A stretch of DNA of 64,000 nucleotides from Mesocentrotus franciscanus. Lineage: Eukaryota > Echinodermata > Echinoidea > Camarodonta > Strongylocentrotidae. How positions within the stretch are numbered: position 1 is the stretch's first letter; every line of letters begins with the position of its first letter. Position numbers and translations under genes: made by a program. Under the pieces are notes generated by a model that made no database searches, was not told the DNA's origin, and saw nothing but the letters and a program-made list of their open reading frames with translations. The stretch covers positions 26,738,277 through 26,802,276 of the forward strand of contig CP137667.1 in assembly GCA_037976565.1 (NCBI GenBank), given 5' to 3'. This document shows, piece after piece, positions 63,665-64,000 of the stretch.

Positions 63665-64000
63665 TAACAAAATGGCGCCTAGATGACGTCACACATCGGT
63701 AATGAAAAAAAATATATTCGTTAGGGTCAATAATCATGCGTATGCCAGATGCCATGAATGTTTCATTTTCATAAAATGAGATATGAAGCAAATAAAATCC
63801 ATACAGAATGAAAAGCAAAAAAAAAAAAAAAAAAAATCTGACGAAATTAATAGGTATTCTGCTACGCTTCGCCGCAGATCACCTAACTAGACATTGAAGT
63901 CGTCATGGAGACGAAATAGGTGATCTGCCGTTTTGGTCGAGACATAACAAATGTAGAAAATCAATGCAATATTTGGTCTTTAAAAAAAATCCCACCCTCC
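63665..64000. repeat. Interspersed repeat with joined hairpin head (runs off the window)
   Basis: 63665-63890 matches 51910-52165. At 63886-63932 it continues without a gap into the hairpin-headed repeat, where GCAGATCACCTA and TAGGTGATCTGC form an inverted repeat around TCGTC-ATGG-AGACGA. This copy shows that the two repeat pieces seen separately elsewhere belong to one composite element. Confidence 0.75.

Overview
The window is animal nuclear DNA: AT-rich and intron-rich, with consensus GT-AG splice sites, short coding exons and many small transposable elements. A galactose-3-O-sulfotransferase, a fibrinogen-related fragment, a Harbinger transposase pair, abundant MITEs, and the recurrent 'taggccta' words common in such genomes suggest a marine deuterostome, most likely an echinoderm. 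The organism is inference. I see no bacterial operon, CRISPR array or convincing tRNA/rRNA gene.

Layout. 0-6.3 kb looks like the right-hand part of a PIF/Harbinger transposon: the last exon of a Myb/SANT-like partner gene (+) converges on a four-exon HARBI1-like nuclease gene (-) that has a single frameshift. 6.3-10.6 kb is non-coding and includes a striking palindromic minisatellite at 8.8-9.2 kb. 10.6-17.1 kb (-) is a complete three-exon Gal3ST-type sulfotransferase of 508 residues. 17.1-22 kb holds a decayed LINE reverse transcriptase, a MITE and a fibrinogen-domain (FReD) pseudogene (+).

23.7-60.1 kb (-) is one very large gene. I reconstructed 30 coding exons (5,613 nt, 1,870 residues) in which every exon has GT and AG boundaries and every phase agrees with its neighbour. 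The order is: a 445-residue Cys-rich domain I do not recognise, a malectin-like domain, an FBA-like (F-box-associated) beta-sandwich, DUF4062, a NACHT/STAND P-loop NTPase, a helical/winged-helix arm and C-terminal TPRs. There is no signal peptide. The C-terminal half (DUF4062-NACHT-TPR) resembles the TTC41/nephrocystin-3-like family. The N-terminal carbohydrate-binding-type modules are not part of the usual architecture I know, and are the best candidate for something new. The last exon is tandemly duplicated with an intact splice acceptor, offering an alternative C-terminus.

The introns of this gene are loaded with mobile elements: two Helitrons joined exactly head-to-tail, a TTAA-flanked piggyBac-like MITE with a second inverted copy, a Harbinger-type MITE with TAA duplication next to a splice donor, a LINE 3' end with a pentamer tail, tRNA-derived SINEs, and several MITEs sharing TTAAAGG termini. 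60.2-64 kb has no gene that I can support, only simple repeats and interspersed-repeat copies.
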